A stretch of 12,163 nt of DNA. Origin: Alphaproteobacteria bacterium (GTDB taxonomy: Bacteria > Pseudomonadota > Alphaproteobacteria > CACIAM-22H2). Location: the NCBI GenBank assembly GCA_016869415.1, contig VGEI01000069.1:1-12163 (forward strand), given 5' to 3'. The notes under the pieces are model-generated. The model did no database searches. It saw nothing but the letters and a program-made list of their open reading frames with translations, and was not told where the DNA came from. Every line of letters begins with the position of its first letter. Position 1 is the stretch's first letter. Positions 6,368 through 12,163 of this stretch are shown here, piece after piece. The translations under genes and the position numbers were made by a program.

Positions 6368-7897
6368 GTGAACCTCATCCATCACCTGCTGCGCAATGCG
6401 CGCGTCGATCCGCACGGGCCGGCGCTGGCCTCGGGCCGCGCGGTCGTCGCCACCTGGGCGCAGATGCAGAAGCGGGTGGCGCGCCTCGCCGGCGCCTTGC
6501 GGGCCCGCCTCGCCATCGGCGAGCGCGTGGCGCTGCTGATGAAGAACACCCCGGTCTATGCCGAGCTCATGTACGCCTGTTGGCACGCCGGGCTGGCGGC
6601 CGTGCCGGTCAACGCCAAGCTGCACCCGAAGGAGATCGCCTACATCCTCGACCATTCCGGTGCCAAGCTGATCTTCGCCACACCGGACCTGGCGGAGGGT
6701 GCCGCGACCGCGGCGCGCGAGGCGAACTCCCCGGCGCCGATCCTCGACATCACCGGCGCCGATTTCGCGGCCCTGCTGCGTGCCGAGCCGATCCCTTACG
6801 CCGAAACGGCGGCGAGCGACATGGCCTGGCTGTTCTACACCAGCGGCACTACGGGCCGGCCGAAGGGCGCCATCATCACGCATCGCATGCTGCTGGCGAT
6901 GGCGACCAGCTACTTCGTCGACATCGATCCGCCCGCACCGGGCTGTATCGTGCACGCGGCACCCATGTCGCACGGCTCCGGCATCTACATCGTGCCGCAC
7001 CTGATGCAGGGCAATTGTCAGGTGGTGCCGGAAAGCGGCCAGTTCGATCCGGCGGAAATCATCGACCTGCTCGGCCACTGGCGAGGTGTCTCGATGTTCG
7101 CGGCGCCCACCATGGTGAAGCGTCTGGTCGAGCATCCGGCGATAAGCGGAGCGCGCGTCGAGGCGCTACGCTGCATCGCCTATGGCGGGGCGCCGATGTA
7201 CGTCGCCGACATCAAGGCGGCGATCGGCGTTCTCGGTTTCCGCCTGGCCCAGCTCTACGGCCAGGGCGAATCGCCGATGACCATCACCGGCATGACCCGC
7301 GCCATGTTCGAGGCGGCGATGCGCGAGGGCCGCGACGACCGGCTGGCCTCGGCCGGTGTGGCGCAGAGCGTGGTCGAGGCGCGGGTCGGCGATGCCGAGG
7401 ACCGGGAGCTGCCGGCGGGCGAGGTGGGGGAGATCCTGGCGCGCGGCGAGCCGGTCATGCCCGGCTACTGGCGCAATCCCGAGGCCACGGCGCAGACTCT
7501 GCGTAACGGCTGGCTCCATACAGGCGATGTCGGCTCCTTCGACGCCGACGGCTATCTCACGCTACGCGACCGCTCGAAGGACGTGATCATCTCTGGCGGC
7601 AGCAACATCTATCCGCGCGAGGTGGAGGAGGTGTTGCTGCGCCACGATTCGGTGCACGAGGTCTCGGTGGTCGGCGCCCCCGATGCTGAGTGGGGTGAGC
7701 GCGTCGTGGCCTTCGTCGTCTGCCGCAACGGTGCGAAGGCGAAGCAGGAGGAGCTGGACCGGCTCTGCCTCGACAGCATCGCCCGCTTCAAGCGGCCGAA
7801 GGAGTACCGCTTTCTCGACCAGCTGCCCAAGAGCAACTACGGCAAGGTGCTGAAGACGGAGCTGCGGAAGCTGCTCGCGGCTTCACCTCTCCCATAG
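6368..7897 (+). CDS. AMP-forming acyl-CoA synthetase (fatty-acid-CoA ligase-like)
   Basis: A 509-residue member of the acyl-adenylate (ANL) superfamily that activates a carboxylic acid with ATP to acyl-AMP and then to acyl-CoA. Visible motifs are the phosphate-binding loop YTSGTTGRPKG (157-167), IAYGGAPM (270-277), YGQGE in place of the usual YGxTE (297-301), GWLHTGDVG (381-389), the hinge RSKDVIISGGSNIYP (402-416) and the A10 lysine in KSNYGKVLK (Lys493). The size fits medium- or long-chain or aryl-CoA ligases; the substrate is not readable. The GTG start has AGGG at 6358-6361 six bases ahead. It is the third gene of a probable operon with the 38-aa protein and the thioesterase. Its last four codons (SPLP) and TAG stop lie inside a palindromic repeat, so its original C-terminus was probably altered. 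Confidence 0.92.
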   Translation: MNLIHHLLRNARVDPHGPALASGRAVVATWAQMQKRVARLAGALRARLAIGERVALLMKNTPVYAELMYACWHAGLAAVPVNAKLHPKEIAYILDHSGAKLIFATPDLAEGAATAAREANSPAPILDITGADFAALLRAEPIPYAETAASDMAWLFYTSGTTGRPKGAIITHRMLLAMATSYFVDIDPPAPGCIVHAAPMSHGSGIYIVPHLMQGNCQVVPESGQFDPAEIIDLLGHWRGVSMFAAPTMVKRLVEHPAISGARVEALRCIAYGGAPMYVADIKAAIGVLGFRLAQLYGQGESPMTITGMTRAMFEAAMREGRDDRLASAGVAQSVVEARVGDAEDRELPAGEVGEILARGEPVMPGYWRNPEATAQTLRNGWLHTGDVGSFDADGYLTLRDRSKDVIISGGSNIYPREVEEVLLRHDSVHEVSVVGAPDAEWGERVVAFVVCRNGAKAKQEELDRLCLDSIARFKRPKEYRFLDQLPKSNYGKVLKTELRKLLAASPLP

Positions 7898-7932
7898 GGA
7901 GAGGTCGCGAGCGACAGCGAGCGGGTGAGGGG
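7884..7932 (+). repeat. Palindromic intergenic repeat, copy 1
   Basis: CACCTCTCCC, ATA, GGGAGAGG, then a second small palindrome (GTCGCGAGCGAC), AGCGAGC and the GGGTGAGGGG tail. It overlaps the 3' end of the acyl-CoA synthetase gene. The region from here to 8080 otherwise contains only repeats and their spacers. Confidence 0.85.
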
Positions 7933-7967
7933 CGGCGGTTGTGGCAAGCGCGCCACTCGTCGGTTTT

Positions 7968-8007
7968 CCCTTACCCCGACCCTCTCCCGCCGGGAGAGGG
8001 AGAAGAG
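7968..8007 (-). repeat. Palindromic intergenic repeat, copy 2 (tail first)
   Basis: CCCTTACCCCGA followed by CCCTCTCCC, GCC, GGGAGAGGG and AGAAGAG. Orientation is opposite to copy 1. With copy 3 it forms the left composite unit (7968-8072). Confidence 0.85.
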
Positions 8008-8026
8008 CAATGGTGATGCGCAATCC

Positions 8027-8072
8027 GACCTCTCCCATTGGGAGAGGTCGACGCGAAGCGCCGGGTGAGGGG
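8027..8072 (+). repeat. Palindromic intergenic repeat, copy 3
   Basis: GACCTCTCCC, ATT, GGGAGAGGTCG, then ACGCGAAGCGCC (a short hairpin with a GAA loop) and GGGTGAGGGG. It ends nine bases before the GTG of the DUF559 remnant. Confidence 0.85.
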
Positions 8073-8080
8073 AAGCAGTT

Positions 8081-8453
8081 GTGGTTAGCGGCTCTGCCCG
8101 ACGATTGAGACGCAATTTGACAGACGCGGAGCGGAAGCTCTGGGCGGTACTTCGTGATCGGCAATTAGGCGGTGTGAAATTTCGCCGCCAGCACTCTTGG
8201 TCCTTATGTGATCGATTTCTTCTCCGAGGCTCACAAGCTTGCGATAGAGGTCGACGGTGGCCAGCACGCCAATAGCAAGAGCGATGCTGTCCGGACGGCG
8301 TGGTTGGCGACCCGGGGTTGTCGCGTGCTGCGCTTCTGGAACAATGACGTGATGCATAATCTTCCGGGCGTCCTTGAAACCATCCGCACCGCGTTGCAGG
8401 CTTCCCCTCACCCCGACCCTCTCCCTACGGGAGAGGGAGAAGAGCGAGGGTGA
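8081..8453 (+). pseudogene. DUF559 (Vsr/PD-(D/E)XK-like) endonuclease-domain gene, frameshifted
   Basis: The first frame reads SARRLRRNLTDAERKLWAVL then KFRRQHSW, the N-terminal half of a DUF559 protein. The second frame gives VIDFFSEAHKLAIEVDGGQH and GCRVLRFWNNDV, the C-terminal half with the conserved acidic EVDG and RFWNNDV motifs. The change of frame falls at 8195-8204: restoring the family pattern (QH, two residues, GPYVIDFF) needs about two added bases, and removing one base gives QHSWPYVIDFF. Intact proteins of this family are about 110-130 residues and are related to very-short-patch repair nucleases. The last 17 codons (SPHPDPLPTGEGEERG) are translated repeat DNA. It is flanked by near-identical composite repeats, which suggests arrival as a unit. 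It is probably inactive, unless the shift is a sequencing error. Confidence 0.75.
8404..8444 (-). repeat. Palindromic intergenic repeat, copy 4 (tail first)
   Basis: CCCCTCACCCCGA, CCCTCTCCC, TAC, GGGAGAGGG and AGAAGAG. It closely matches copy 2 and encodes the C-terminal tail of the DUF559 remnant. Confidence 0.85.
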
Positions 8454-8463
8454 CGCAAATCTA

Positions 8464-8510
8464 ACCTCTTCCACCGAGAGAGGTCGCGAGCGACAGCGAG
8501 CGGGTGAGGG
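8464..8510 (+). repeat. Palindromic intergenic repeat, copy 5 (degenerate)
   Basis: ACCTCTTCC, ACC, GAGAGAGG, then TCGCGAGCGACAGCGAGC and GGGTGAGGG. The main palindrome has decayed but the second half equals that of copy 1. With copy 4 it forms the right composite unit (8405-8510). Confidence 0.8.
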
Positions 8511-8541
8511 CAGCCGGCCGCCTCATTCGTGACAAGGTTCG

Positions 8542-9846
8542 GTGGCTAAGCTACGGTCGCTGCAACCGAATCCGGCGGACCTTCCCCACATGCTCCTTTT
8601 CGATGCCTTCGAGCGGATGATGGCGATGCGCTACTTGCGTGCGCGGCGCCAGGAAGGCTTCATCTCGGTCATCGCCAGTTTTTCGCTGCTCGGCATCGCG
8701 CTCGGCGTCGCTACGCTGATCATCGTCATGTCGGTGATGAACGGTTTCCGCGCCGAGCTGCTCGGCCGCATCCTCGGCCTCAACGGCCACATGACCGTCT
8801 ACAGCGTGGGCGGGCAGGGGCTCGCCGATTTTGACCGCATCACGCGTGAAATCCGCCAGATCCCCGGCGTCGTCGCAGCGGCTCCGCTGATCGAGGGGCA
8901 GGTGATGGCCACCGGAAACGGCGCAGCGACCGGTGCCCTGGTGCGCGGCCTGCGGTCACAGGACATCGGCAACCGCAAGCTGATTGCCTCGCATATCGTG
9001 CGCGGGTCGCTAGCCGATTTCGAGGGCGAGGACGCAGCACTGATCGGTATCCGCATGGCGCAGAAATTCGGCGTGGCGGTGGGCGACAGCATCAGCTTGA
9101 TCTCGCCGCAGGGCAACGCCACCGCTTTCGGCACGATGCCGCGGGTACGCGCCTACAAGGTCGTCGCGGTCTTCGACGTCGGCATGTTCGAATATGATTC
9201 GAGCTTCGTCTTCCTGCCGCTCGAGGCGGCGCAGATCTTCTTCCGCTACACGCCCGAGCAGGTGACCGGCGTCGAGGTCATGGCCGGCAATCCCGACCGC
9301 ATCTGGGAGCTGCGCCGCTCCCTCGGCCAGCTCCTCGGGCCGAGCGTGCGGCTGTTCGATTGGCAGCAGGCCAATTCCAGCTTCTTCAACGCCGTCCAGG
9401 TCGAGCGCAACGTCATGTTCCTGATTCTGACGCTGATCATCCTGGTTGCCGCCTTCAACATCGTCTCCAGCATGATCATGCTGGTGAAGGACAAGGCGAA
9501 GGACATTGCCATCCTGCGCACCATGGGTGCCACGCGCGGCTCGGTCATGCGCATCTTTTTCCTAGCGGGCGCGAGTGTGGGCATCATCGGCACCGTCGCC
9601 GGCTTCGGCCTCGGCATGGCCTTCACCGGCAACATCGAGACTATCCGCCAGTGGCTGCAGACGCTGACCGGCACGCCGCTCTTCTCGCCGGAGATCTATT
9701 TCCTCTCGCGCCTGCCGGCGAAGGTCGACCCGGTCGAGGTGGCGCAGGTCGTGATCATGGCCTTCGGCCTGTCGTTTCTTGCCACGATTTATCCAGCCTG
9801 GCGCGCCGCGCGCCTCGATCCGGTCGAGGCGCTGAGATATGAGTGA
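8542..9846 (+). CDS. lolC: LolC/LolE-type lipoprotein-releasing ABC transporter permease
   Basis: A 434-residue permease with the LolC/E layout. Helix 1 is at about 41-66, after FERMMAMRYLRARRQEGFIS. A large MacB-like periplasmic domain of about 225 residues follows. Helices 2-4 of the FtsX domain are at about 291-313, 334-356 and 393-415, with the coupling segment KDIAILRTMGATRGSVMRIF between helices 2 and 3. The chain ends in the family-typical ARLDPVEALRYE. With LolD it extracts outer-membrane lipoproteins from the inner membrane and passes them to LolA. Only one permease gene is present, so a homodimeric permease (sometimes called LolF) is likely. The GTG start has a weak AAGG four bases away; ATG 8590 (MLLFDAFERM) is an equally plausible start. 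Its usual neighbour proS is not seen; DUF559 and repeat DNA lie upstream instead. Confidence 0.92.
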   Translation: MAKLRSLQPNPADLPHMLLFDAFERMMAMRYLRARRQEGFISVIASFSLLGIALGVATLIIVMSVMNGFRAELLGRILGLNGHMTVYSVGGQGLADFDRITREIRQIPGVVAAAPLIEGQVMATGNGAATGALVRGLRSQDIGNRKLIASHIVRGSLADFEGEDAALIGIRMAQKFGVAVGDSISLISPQGNATAFGTMPRVRAYKVVAVFDVGMFEYDSSFVFLPLEAAQIFFRYTPEQVTGVEVMAGNPDRIWELRRSLGQLLGPSVRLFDWQQANSSFFNAVQVERNVMFLILTLIILVAAFNIVSSMIMLVKDKAKDIAILRTMGATRGSVMRIFFLAGASVGIIGTVAGFGLGMAFTGNIETIRQWLQTLTGTPLFSPEIYFLSRLPAKVDPVEVAQVVIMAFGLSFLATIYPAWRAARLDPVEALRYE

Positions 9847-9859
9847 GATCAGCGAATTT

Positions 9860-9904
9860 CCCTCTCCCGTAGGGAGAGGGTGGCGCGAAGCGCCGGGTGA
9901 GGGG
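9860..9904 (+). repeat. Palindromic intergenic repeat, copy 6
   Basis: CCCTCTCCC, GTA, GGGAGAGGG, then TGGCGCGAAGCGCC (hairpin with GAA loop) and GGGTGAGGGG. It starts 13 bp after the lolC stop. Confidence 0.88.
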
Positions 9905-9927
9905 AAGCGCTCACCGTTCGGGCACCA

Positions 9928-9974
9928 CCCCTCACCCGCTCGCTGCCGCTCGCGACCTCTCCCCTCGGGAGAGG
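9928..9974 (-). repeat. Palindromic intergenic repeat, copy 7, contributing the lolD ribosome binding site
   Basis: CCCCTCACCC, GCTCGCTGCCGCTCGCGA, CCTCTCCC, CTC and GGGAGAGG. It faces copy 6 tail to tail, so the two can fold into one large structure. Its terminal GGGAGAGG (9967-9974) lies seven bases before the lolD ATG and is the only Shine-Dalgarno-like sequence there. Confidence 0.88.
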
Positions 9975-9981
9975 TGGCTCC

Positions 9982-10662
9982 ATGACAGATGCACCCCTCG
10001 TCCTGGACGGCCTCGTCCGCACCTTTCATCAGGCCGGTAACCGACTAGAGATCTTGCGCGGCGCTTCGCTGACGGTGAGGGCCAGCGAGCTGGTGGCGTT
10101 GACCGCGCCCTCGGGGGCGGGCAAGTCGACGCTGCTGCACATCGCCGGCCTGCTGGAGAAGGCCGATGGCGGCGAGGTGTGGCTGGGCGGCAAGGACACC
10201 AGCCGCATGAGCGACAGTGAGCGCACCATGATGCGCCGCAAGTATCTCGGCTTCGTCTATCAGTTCCACTACCTGCTACCCGAGTTCTCGGCCATCGAGA
10301 ATGTGATGATCCCGACGATGATCGACCGGGTGCCACGCGGCGAGGCAAGGGAGCGGGCGCGTGGGCTTCTGGCCAAGGTCGGACTCGCGGCGCGCGAGAC
10401 GCACCGGCCGGCGCGACTCTCCGGCGGCGAGCAGCAGCGGGTGGCCATTGTCCGGGCGCTGGCCAACAAGCCGCAGGTGCTGCTGGCCGACGAGCCCACC
10501 GGGAACCTCGACCCGCACACCGCCGATGCGGTGTTCGGCGAGTTGATCGAGCTGGTGCGTACCACCGGCCTGGCGGCGCTGATCGCCACGCACAATCCCG
10601 AGATCGCCCGGCGCATGGATAGGGCGGTGACCTTGCGGGACGGACAGCTGGTCGCAGCCTAG
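9982..10662 (+). CDS. lolD: LolD, ATPase of the lipoprotein-releasing ABC transporter
   Basis: A 226-residue ABC ATPase with all nucleotide-binding motifs: Walker A APSGAGKST (42-50), Q-loop Gln94 in VYQFHYLLPEFSAIENVMIP (93-112, the HxLLPEF-type segment typical of LolD), signature LSGGEQQR (146-153), Walker B VLLADE (166-171), D-loop GNLD (174-177) and switch His204. It powers lipoprotein release together with the LolC-type permease encoded just upstream. The two genes are normally adjacent or overlapping, but here 135 bp of paired repeats separate them. The start is fixed by the repeat-derived GAGG seven bases ahead. The 3' end converges on the minus-strand protease gene with only five bases between the stops and no visible terminator. 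dnaE, a common next gene in this class, is absent. Confidence 0.94.
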   Translation: MTDAPLVLDGLVRTFHQAGNRLEILRGASLTVRASELVALTAPSGAGKSTLLHIAGLLEKADGGEVWLGGKDTSRMSDSERTMMRRKYLGFVYQFHYLLPEFSAIENVMIPTMIDRVPRGEARERARGLLAKVGLAARETHRPARLSGGEQQRVAIVRALANKPQVLLADEPTGNLDPHTADAVFGELIELVRTTGLAALIATHNPEIARRMDRAVTLRDGQLVAA

Positions 10663-10667
10663 GTACG

Positions 10668-11570
10668 CTAGCTGCTCGTTGGTGCGCGGCAATACACCTT
10701 GACGATGCGTGAGCGTTCGGTGGCGGCACTGGCGAGCTTCTCCAGTGCGTGGCGATGCGTCGCCATGCCATCTACCGGTTGCGGCACGCGGGGGCCAAGC
10801 GCGGTGGTCTCGCGGTGGACCTCTTCAAGAATTTCCGGCGCGACCGAGTGGATGCGGCCGCGACGCAGGGATGAAGCAACCAGGACACCGACCACCGAGC
10901 CGCGGCTGTCAACGACGGGGGCGCCGCTCAACCCGCCCAGCGACGGCAGGCTGTCCGGAAAGCGTTCGATCTCCGCCCAGGTCAGGACCGGCGCGGTCCC
11001 GCTGAGGCGCCCGGCGAGCTGCATGCGGCTGCGGCCAAGCAGGCTGGCCTGCGCGGCGCCGAGGCGGCCCTGCGGGAAGCCGACGCTGAATCCGTACTCG
11101 CCGATGTCCGGCGCGCGTTCGGCGACGGGCAGGGCTGCCGTACCCTGGGCCGTGCTCAGGATGACGAGGTCGGCGTTCTGGTGGCTGTAGAGGAGGTTCG
11201 CCGGCAGATAGCGTGCGCCAACCTGGACGATGATCTGGCTGCAGGAGTCGGTGACGTGCCGGGCGGTCGCCCAGATGCCGCGAGGATCGATCGAAAAAGC
11301 GGTGCCTGTGACGTTGCCGGTGCGCGGTTCAGCCATCACGATGAACAGCGGTTCCACGGCCGGTGGCTGCTGGATCGGCGGCCGGCGCACCGGTTCGGCG
11401 AGAGGCGGCGGGGTGGGGAGTGGCGAAGCCGATGGCGGCGGGGACACGGGTACCGGGCGCCGCCCCGGAGAGGACGGGGGCGGCTGGTGGTCCGACTGCC
11501 GCTGGATCACGGCCGAGATGAGTGTGACCAGGAAGACCAGGGCGACAACGAACCGGTCGAGACGGCTCAT
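10668..11570 (-). CDS. Membrane-anchored trypsin-like serine protease
   Basis: A 300-residue protein. Residues 7-22 form a single hydrophobic anchor or uncleaved signal (RFVVALVFLVTLISAVI). Residues 29-72 are strongly proline-rich, a flexible or wall-spanning linker. A chymotrypsin-fold domain follows, with His105 in TARHVT (usually TAAHC/V), Asp134 in NADLVIL and Ser215 in GGLSGAPVV, where the usual GDSGGP is altered but the nucleophile is kept. There is no PDZ domain, unlike DegP/HtrA. The protease domain should sit in the periplasm. The substrate is unknown; quality control or envelope stress is the usual guess for this family. Reverse-strand GGAG (11579-11582) lies eight bases before the ATG. 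It follows the DUF350 gene by 18 bp on the same strand, so the two are probably one operon. Confidence 0.82.
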   Translation of the reverse strand: MSRLDRFVVALVFLVTLISAVIQRQSDHQPPPSSPGRRPVPVSPPPSASPLPTPPPLAEPVRRPPIQQPPAVEPLFIVMAEPRTGNVTGTAFSIDPRGIWATARHVTDSCSQIIVQVGARYLPANLLYSHQNADLVILSTAQGTAALPVAERAPDIGEYGFSVGFPQGRLGAAQASLLGRSRMQLAGRLSGTAPVLTWAEIERFPDSLPSLGGLSGAPVVDSRGSVVGVLVASSLRRGRIHSVAPEILEEVHRETTALGPRVPQPVDGMATHRHALEKLASAATERSRIVKVYCRAPTSS

Positions 11571-11588
11571 CGCTCGGACTCCGCGACC

Positions 11589-12002
11589 CTACCCCGACAT
11601 CGCAGCGGCGTTGAGCAACCCGGTCGAGATCTGCGCGGCGGCCAGCACCAGCGCGCTGGAGACCTCGCCGCGCTCGATAGCGGCGGGCAGCTGGCGCAGC
11701 AGCAGGGCGATGGCGGCGAAGGCGATGAGCTGCAGCACTACGGCGATCGAGCCCCAGAGCGCGATGTCCGGCACGCTGACGCTGTTGGCCAGGGTGGCGG
11801 AGAGCGGAATGGCCAGGGCCAACATCTCGCCGGCGAGCGCGATGCCGGCGGCGGCGTTGCCCTGCCGCACCAGAGCCAGCTCGCGGTAGGGGGTGACGTA
11901 GAGGTAGACCACCAGCCCGGCGATGAAGATCGCCGTGGTGACGGCCAGGTGGATGATCAGTACCGGCAGACCGGCGACGACGCTGCTCCAGGCGGCTAGC
12001 AC
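11589..12002 (-). CDS. DUF350 family inner-membrane protein
   Basis: A 137-residue protein with four hydrophobic segments (about 10-35, 50-72, 79-102 and 114-135) and the DUF350 pattern: YVTPYRELALVRQGNAAAG (35-53), a conserved glycine/alanine-rich second helix, SVSVPDIALWG (74-84) and ERGEVSSAL (110-118). DUF350 proteins (for example E. coli YjfL) are inner-membrane proteins of unknown function, often near envelope or stress genes. I chose the GTG at 12002-12000 because GGAGG (12014-12010) lies seven bases before it and the family's first helix begins just after. The frame extends 35 residues further to an ATG at 12107, but that part is arginine-rich, lacks a Shine-Dalgarno sequence and looks non-coding. 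It is the first gene of a likely operon with the protease. Confidence 0.8.
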   Translation of the reverse strand: MLAAWSSVVAGLPVLIIHLAVTTAIFIAGLVVYLYVTPYRELALVRQGNAAAGIALAGEMLALAIPLSATLANSVSVPDIALWGSIAVVLQLIAFAAIALLLRQLPAAIERGEVSSALVLAAAQISTGLLNAAAMSG

Positions 12003-12102
12003 GGCCTCTCCTCCGCTTCGTGGCTTACGGCGGTTGCATAGGCCGTGGCCGGGACTCCTGCAATGGCCGGACACGGGCGAACGGCATCGGATCGGCGTTA
12101 AC

Positions 12103-12156
12103 GACATTATGTCTTTCGTGCGACGGGCGCGGCGGCCGGTTATATCTATATGATAT
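12103..12156 (-). promoter_or_regulatory. AT-rich palindromes and candidate promoter of the DUF350-protease operon
   Basis: Two short inverted repeats lie upstream of the operon: GACAT-T-ATGTC (12103-12113) and ATATC-TATAT-GATAT (12142-12156). Read on the minus strand, TATAAC (12144-12139) is a five-of-six match to a sigma-70 -10 box. The matching -35 would fall at or beyond the window end. The second palindrome would overlap this promoter, as an operator would. Confidence 0.3.
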
Positions 12157-12163
12157 TCACGAT

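Noticed and set aside
5977..7506. 509-codon plus-strand frame overlapping the thioesterase and acyl-CoA synthetase
   Set aside because: It crosses both genes in another frame, is almost all Arg, Gly and Ala, and lacks any family motif; the other frames have complete conserved domains.
7837..8164. Minus-strand open frames rich in peptides such as LPMGE and LPAGEGRG
   Set aside because: They are translations of the palindromic repeats and contain no domain; the strand is open because the repeats lack stops.
7884..8510. Repeated units of about 25-50 bp suggesting a CRISPR array
   Set aside because: The copies are internally palindromic, in both orientations, irregularly spaced and separated by related spacers; this is a REP-like intergenic repeat family, and no cas gene is present.
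11181..11999. 272-codon plus-strand frame opposite the protease and DUF350 genes
   Set aside because: Asp, Gly, Arg and Gln-rich with no domain; the minus strand has membrane helices, a catalytic triad and good ribosome binding sites.
12003..12107. N-terminal extension of the DUF350 protein to ATG 12107
   Set aside because: The 35 extra residues are basic and unlike the family, and a strong GGAGG site with correct spacing serves the GTG at 12002.

Overview
The window is about 12.2 kb of high-GC bacterial DNA, densely coded, with short intergenic gaps. It most likely comes from an alphaproteobacterium, perhaps Rhodospirillales or Rhizobiales-like. Three things suggest this: the LolD Walker A form APSGAGKST, a single LolC/E-type permease, and a family of palindromic intergenic repeats (CCTCTCCC, three bases, GGGAGAGG, plus a GGGTGAGGGG tail) of a kind common in that class. 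The order and genus are inference. I see no rRNA, tRNA, CRISPR array, integrase or transposase.

Left part (1-4806), all on the plus strand: a pentapeptide-repeat protein cut by the window edge, a Bcr/CflA-type MFS drug exporter, a YbiC/HcxB-type hydroxycarboxylate dehydrogenase, and RodA, the SEDS glycan polymerase of the cell-elongation machinery. These look like separate housekeeping or accessory functions rather than one pathway.

Middle (4807-7897): an unusually AT-rich, low-coding stretch with two perfect DnaA boxes, one near-perfect box and a CtrA-like half-site pair, which is the best candidate here for a replication-origin or DnaA-regulated region. It is followed by a conserved small gene of DUF7831-like type broken by one extra G. 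Then comes a probable operon of a 38-residue membrane protein, a PaaI-type hotdog thioesterase and an AMP-forming acyl-CoA synthetase. The latter two make and hydrolyse acyl-CoA thioesters.

Repeat-rich part (7884-9974): seven copies of the palindromic repeat. Two near-identical composite units of about 105 bp lie in direct orientation on either side of a frameshifted DUF559 (Vsr/PD-(D/E)XK-like) endonuclease gene, like a small mobile cassette. The repeats supply the last codons and stop of the acyl-CoA synthetase and the last 17 codons of the DUF559 remnant. They also separate lolC from lolD and supply the apparent ribosome binding site of lolD. LolC and LolD form the inner-membrane ABC transporter that releases lipoproteins to LolA.

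Right part (10668-12163), minus strand and convergent with lolD: a probable two-gene operon of a DUF350 four-helix membrane protein followed by a membrane-anchored trypsin-like serine protease with a proline-rich linker. AT-rich palindromes lie in its upstream region.

The strongest leads are the DUF559-repeat cassette, the repeat insertion inside the lolC-lolD operon, and the DnaA-box region after rodA.
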